Shown: positions 14,582-16,464 of the stretch, in pieces
How the letters are laid out: every line of letters begins with the position of its first letter
Position numbering within the stretch: the stretch's first letter is position 1
Assembly: GCA_021202715.1 (NCBI GenBank)
Contig: JAJQCL010000168.1
Coordinates: 1,746 to 18,209, forward strand
Length of the DNA: 16,464 nucleotides
DNA from: Lachnospiraceae bacterium
Lineage (GTDB): Bacteria > Bacillota > Clostridia > Lachnospirales > Lachnospiraceae
Direction of reading: 5' to 3'
Program-made: the position numbers and the translations under genes
Notes under the pieces: model-generated
What the model saw: the letters and a program-made list of their open reading frames with translations, nothing else
What the model was told of the DNA's origin: nothing
The model's database searches: none

Positions 14582-14767
14582 TTACGCTCTCTCTACTTTG
14601 CCGGACTTCAGGCAGGAAGTGCAAACATACATTCTCTGGGTTCCTTCGCCAACCTTCACCCGGACAGACTTTACGTTTGCTTTCCACATCTTATTGGACC
14701 TTCTATGAGAGTGACTCACATTGTTCCCAAAATGAGCGCTTTTTCCACATACTGCACACTTCGCCAT
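14582..14767 (-). CDS. rpmB: 50S ribosomal protein L28, zinc-ribbon form
   Basis: 61-residue L28 of the large ribosomal subunit. CAVCGKS and CTSCLKSGKV supply two CxxC pairs, the zinc-binding (C+) paralogue; HFGNNVSHSHRRSNKMWKANVKSVRV is the rRNA-binding core. Two ATGs stand in tandem (14770 and 14767); the second is chosen because L28 begins MAKC and AAGGAGG (plus 14775-14781) is seven bases away. Monocistronic, with its own extended -10 promoter, leader hairpin and terminator. Some Bacillota carry a zinc-free second copy used when zinc is low; whether this genome does is not visible. Confidence 0.97.
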   Translation of the reverse strand: MAKCAVCGKSAHFGNNVSHSHRRSNKMWKANVKSVRVKVGEGTQRMYVCTSCLKSGKVERA

Positions 14768-14785
14768 CATCGCACCTCCTTCTTA

Positions 14786-14811
14786 GGGCCATTCTCCTCA
14801 TGAATGAGCCC
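14786..14811 (-). promoter_or_regulatory. Hairpin in the rpmB leader
   Basis: In the minus-strand transcript, GGGC-CATTC (one bulged U) pairs with GAATG-GCCC around a seven-base loop: nine pairs, ending four bases before the AAGGAGG SD. It could be a binding site for L28 autoregulation or an mRNA stabiliser. Inference only; no such leader is known to me. Confidence 0.4.
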
Positions 14812-14823
14812 AGAACGCTAATT

Positions 14824-14852
14824 ATGATAGCAGATGGACAGAGAATTTGCAA
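14824..14852 (-). promoter_or_regulatory. Sigma-A promoter for rpmB, extended -10
   Basis: Minus strand: TTGCAA (plus 14847-14852), 17-base spacer, TATCAT (plus 14824-14829) preceded by TGC (extended -10). Predicted start near 14817, giving a leader of about 50 bases. Confidence 0.7.
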
Positions 14853-14894
14853 GTAGAAATTCAGAAAATTGCAAAATGCGTCCTAAATTTCTTC

Positions 14895-14923
14895 TTGACA
14901 GCCGCGCCGGGAGATGCTATGTT
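14895..14923 (+). promoter_or_regulatory. Sigma-A promoter for purH, extended -10
   Basis: Consensus TTGACA (14895-14900), 17 bases, TATGTT (14918-14923) preceded by TGC (extended -10). Predicted start near 14930, just where the riboswitch P1 stem begins (14931). Confidence 0.8.
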
Positions 14924-14925
14924 TA

Positions 14926-14996
14926 AAACAGTTATGCGACTGACGGAAGTGGAATGGACCACATGGAGCATAACCGTGAAAGCCGACCGTCTGGGC
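14926..14996 (+). promoter_or_regulatory. ZTP (pfl) riboswitch aptamer
   Basis: Senses ZMP/ZTP, the AICAR nucleotides that build up when 10-formyl-tetrahydrofolate is short, and turns on genes for AICAR formylation. Seen: P1 GTTAT (14931-14935) with ATAAC (14970-14974); GACTGACGG; P2 GTGG (14949-14952) with CCAC (14959-14962); and the conserved GCCGACCGTCTGGGC (14982-14996). The pseudoknot pairs GACGG (14942-14946) with CCGTC (14987-14991) perfectly. From memory it closely resembles the Fusobacterium ulcerans ZTP riboswitch. Its position at the 5' end of the transcript of the AICAR transformylase gene is exactly what is known for the class. Confidence 0.93.
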
Positions 14997-15062
14997 ATAT
15001 CGTCCCGGCGGTGGGCTTTCATCTGTTTCGGGACATATTCTCAATCACAGGGGGAGCCCCCC
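14987..15062 (+). promoter_or_regulatory. Likely expression platform of the ZTP riboswitch
   Basis: Two hairpins exclude each other. Hairpin A pairs CCGTCTGGGC (14987-14996) with GTCCCGGCGG (15002-15011), using the pseudoknot strand, so it can form only without ligand; TGGGCTTTC follows, a poor U-tract. Hairpin B pairs ATAT and GTCCCG (14997-15007) with CGGGAC and ATAT (15029-15038). A third stem, GGGG with CCCC (15050-15062), sits just before the SD AAGGAGA. Whether control is by termination or translation is not clear from the sequence. Confidence 0.5.
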
Positions 15063-15080
15063 GGAAAAGGAGACCTGGAT

Positions 15081-16256
15081 ATGAATGAGATGGAACTGAA
15101 GTATGGATGCAATCCCAATCAGAAACCGGCGCGCGTTTTTATGAAAGAGGGAGAGCTGCCCTTCACCGTGCTGAATGGCAAGCCGGGTTACATCAACCTG
15201 CTGGACGCCTTCAACAGCTGGCAGCTGGTGTGTGAGCTGAAGGAAGCCACCGGCCTTCCCGCCGCGGCCTCCTTCAAGCATGTAAGTCCCGCGGGAGCCG
15301 CTGTGGCTGTCCCGCTGAGTCCGGTGGAGGAGCAGATTTATTTTGTCGAGGGCGTGGAACTGACTCCCATGTCCACCGCCTACATCCGCGCCCGTGGTTC
15401 GGACCGCATGTCTTCGTATGGTGATTTCGCGGCACTCTCCGACGAGTGCGATGCCGCGACCGCTTCCTTCCTGGCCCGCGAGGTGTCTGACGGTGTGATC
15501 GCGCCTTCCTACTCCGAGGAAGCTCTGAAAATCCTGAAGGGCAAGAGGAAGGGAAATTATCTGGTGCTGCAGATGGATGAGAACTACCAGCCCGGCGAGC
15601 TGGAGACCAAGGAAGTCTTCGGTATTACCTTCGAGCAGAAGCGGAATAACTTCAAGATCGATCGGGAGCTTTTCCTGCAGAATATCCCCACCCGCAATAA
15701 GGCTATGACGGAGGAAGCGCTTCGCGACCTGATCGTGGCGATGATCACACTGAAATACACACAGTCCAATTCCGTGTGCTACGTGAAGAACGGACAGGCC
15801 ATTGGCGTCGGCGCCGGACAGCAGTCCCGCGTACACTGCACCCGTCTGGCCGGAAATAAGGCGGACAACTGGTTCCTGCGCCAGAATCCCAAGGTGCTGA
15901 ACCTGCCCTTTAAAGCAGACGTCCGCCGTCCTGACCGGGACAATGCCATCGACGTGTACATCTCTGAGGACAGTGATGATGTGCTGCGCGACGGCGAGTG
16001 GCAGAAGGTCTTTACTGAGCAGCCTGCGGCGCTGACCCGCGAGGAGAAGAAGGCCTGGCTGACGAAGATGGAGGGTGTGGCCCTTGGCTCCGATGCGTTC
16101 TTCCCCTTCGGCGATAACATCGAGCGGGCGCACAAGAGCGGCGTGCAGTATGTGGCCGAGGCCGGTGGCTCCATCCGCGACGACAACGTCATCGCCACCT
16201 GCGACCAATACGATATGTGCATGGCCTTCGTGGGGATGCGGCTGTTCCACCACTAA
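15081..16256 (+). CDS. purH: AICAR formyltransferase, stand-alone (PurH transformylase domain only)
   Basis: Transfers a formyl group from 10-formyl-tetrahydrofolate to AICAR, the penultimate step of IMP synthesis. 391 residues covering only the AICARFT domain; the N-terminal IMP cyclohydrolase (MGS-like) domain of bifunctional PurH is absent. Motifs: LKYGCNPNQKPARVF, INLLDAFNSWQLV, AASFKHVSPAGAA (with the catalytic-type Lys-His), RARGSDRMSSYGDFAALS, TLKYTQSNSVCYVKNGQAIG, GAGQQSRVHCTRLA, SDAFFPFGDNIERAHKSGVQY and GSIRDDNVI. Such short forms are common in Clostridia. ATG 15081 follows AAGGAGA (15067-15073). It is expressed from its own promoter through a ZTP riboswitch. An upstream in-frame extension to 14847 runs through the riboswitch and is rejected. 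Confidence 0.96.
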   Translation: MNEMELKYGCNPNQKPARVFMKEGELPFTVLNGKPGYINLLDAFNSWQLVCELKEATGLPAAASFKHVSPAGAAVAVPLSPVEEQIYFVEGVELTPMSTAYIRARGSDRMSSYGDFAALSDECDAATASFLAREVSDGVIAPSYSEEALKILKGKRKGNYLVLQMDENYQPGELETKEVFGITFEQKRNNFKIDRELFLQNIPTRNKAMTEEALRDLIVAMITLKYTQSNSVCYVKNGQAIGVGAGQQSRVHCTRLAGNKADNWFLRQNPKVLNLPFKADVRRPDRDNAIDVYISEDSDDVLRDGEWQKVFTEQPAALTREEKKAWLTKMEGVALGSDAFFPFGDNIERAHKSGVQYVAEAGGSIRDDNVIATCDQYDMCMAFVGMRLFHH

Positions 16257-16320
16257 TTGATATCGTTTAATATTTCGGGATAGAGAAGATTCTGTTTATA
16301 TCGTACTCTATTCGAGTGAC

Positions 16321-16393
16321 GCCAGCCCGTGGCGCCCATGTCTCTTCGGACAGCTGAAACAGTCCGCAGGAGACATGGGCGCCACGGGCTGGC
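16321..16393. repeat. Long perfect inverted repeat downstream of purH
   Basis: Arms 16321-16344 and 16370-16393 are perfect reverse complements, 24 bases each (outer end GCCAGCCCGTGG, inner end ATGTCTC). Inside, CGGAC and GTCCG extend the stem around the loop AGCTGAAACA. Only TGTCTTTG follows, so it may terminate purH without a good U-tract. It could also be a dispersed palindromic element. The flanks hold no gene: 16257-16320 has a weak ATAGAG/CTCTAT dyad, and 16394-16464 is AT-rich with A and T runs and a GTGA...TCAC dyad, perhaps control sequence of a gene beyond the window. Confidence 0.6.
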
Positions 16394-16464
16394 TGTCTTT
16401 GTGTCCGGAGAGCGAAAATCGAGATTTTTTAAAAAAAGTGAAAATGTTAAAAATCACCTTATTG

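Noticed and set aside
14847..15080. In-frame upstream extension of purH
   Set aside because: It begins before the promoter's -10 box and translates the riboswitch. The ATG at 15081 has a good SD and gives the family's N-terminus.
15045..16253. 402-codon minus-strand ORF opposite purH
   Set aside because: Shadow of the AICAR transformylase, which has all family motifs.

Overview
The window looks like a chromosomal housekeeping stretch from a GC-rich, spore-forming member of the Bacillota, class Clostridia and most likely Lachnospiraceae. The evidence is the gene order yicC-remA-gmk-rpoZ-rimO-pgsA-cinA, the sporulation gene gerW next to a DUF2953 gene (as ytfI-ytfJ in Bacillus), an RqcH of clostridial type, a zinc-ribbon L28, and a stand-alone AICAR formyltransferase under a ZTP riboswitch. 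The family assignment is inference from gene content, not from a search. No tRNA, rRNA, CRISPR array, prophage or insertion sequence is visible.

Left part (1-5970, plus strand): the 3' two thirds of a prephenate dehydratase (pheA, cut by the window edge); a DUF815 AAA+ ATPase; then a two-gene cassette of an unrecognised 99-codon ORF, translationally coupled (GTGA) to a large serine recombinase. The cassette opens with a near-perfect 15-bp inverted repeat that holds the Shine-Dalgarno sequence and start codon. It sits between metabolic genes with no visible cargo. proB and proA (proline synthesis) follow from their own extended -10 promoter and end at a bidirectional terminator.

Middle part (5981-14294): rqcH (ribosome quality control) reads leftward and the yicC operon reads rightward. 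Their two promoters overlap and share one -10 box. The rightward operon is tightly packed, with most junctions overlapping: yicC, remA, gmk, rpoZ, rimO, pgsA, a CinA/PncC-type gene, an unnamed conserved small protein, a DUF2953 membrane protein and gerW. It ends at a strong terminator. It mixes RNA turnover, a matrix regulator, GMP kinase, an RNA polymerase subunit, S12 modification, phospholipid synthesis, NMN recycling and sporulation.

Right part (14369-16464): a 45-residue two-helix membrane protein converges on rpmB (L28, minus strand) at a bidirectional terminator. rpmB and purH are divergent, with a 313-base intergenic region holding two extended -10 promoters, an rpmB leader hairpin and a ZTP (pfl) riboswitch. 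purH is an AICAR transformylase without the IMP cyclohydrolase domain. A 73-base hairpin with perfect 24-bp arms follows it, and the last 71 bases are AT-rich with no gene seen.

The most interesting items are the recombinase cassette with its start-codon hairpin and apparent frame switch, the shared -10 promoter pair, the ZTP riboswitch with its competing downstream hairpins, and the long perfect inverted repeat after purH. None proves a new system. The recombinase cassette is the best candidate for something undescribed.
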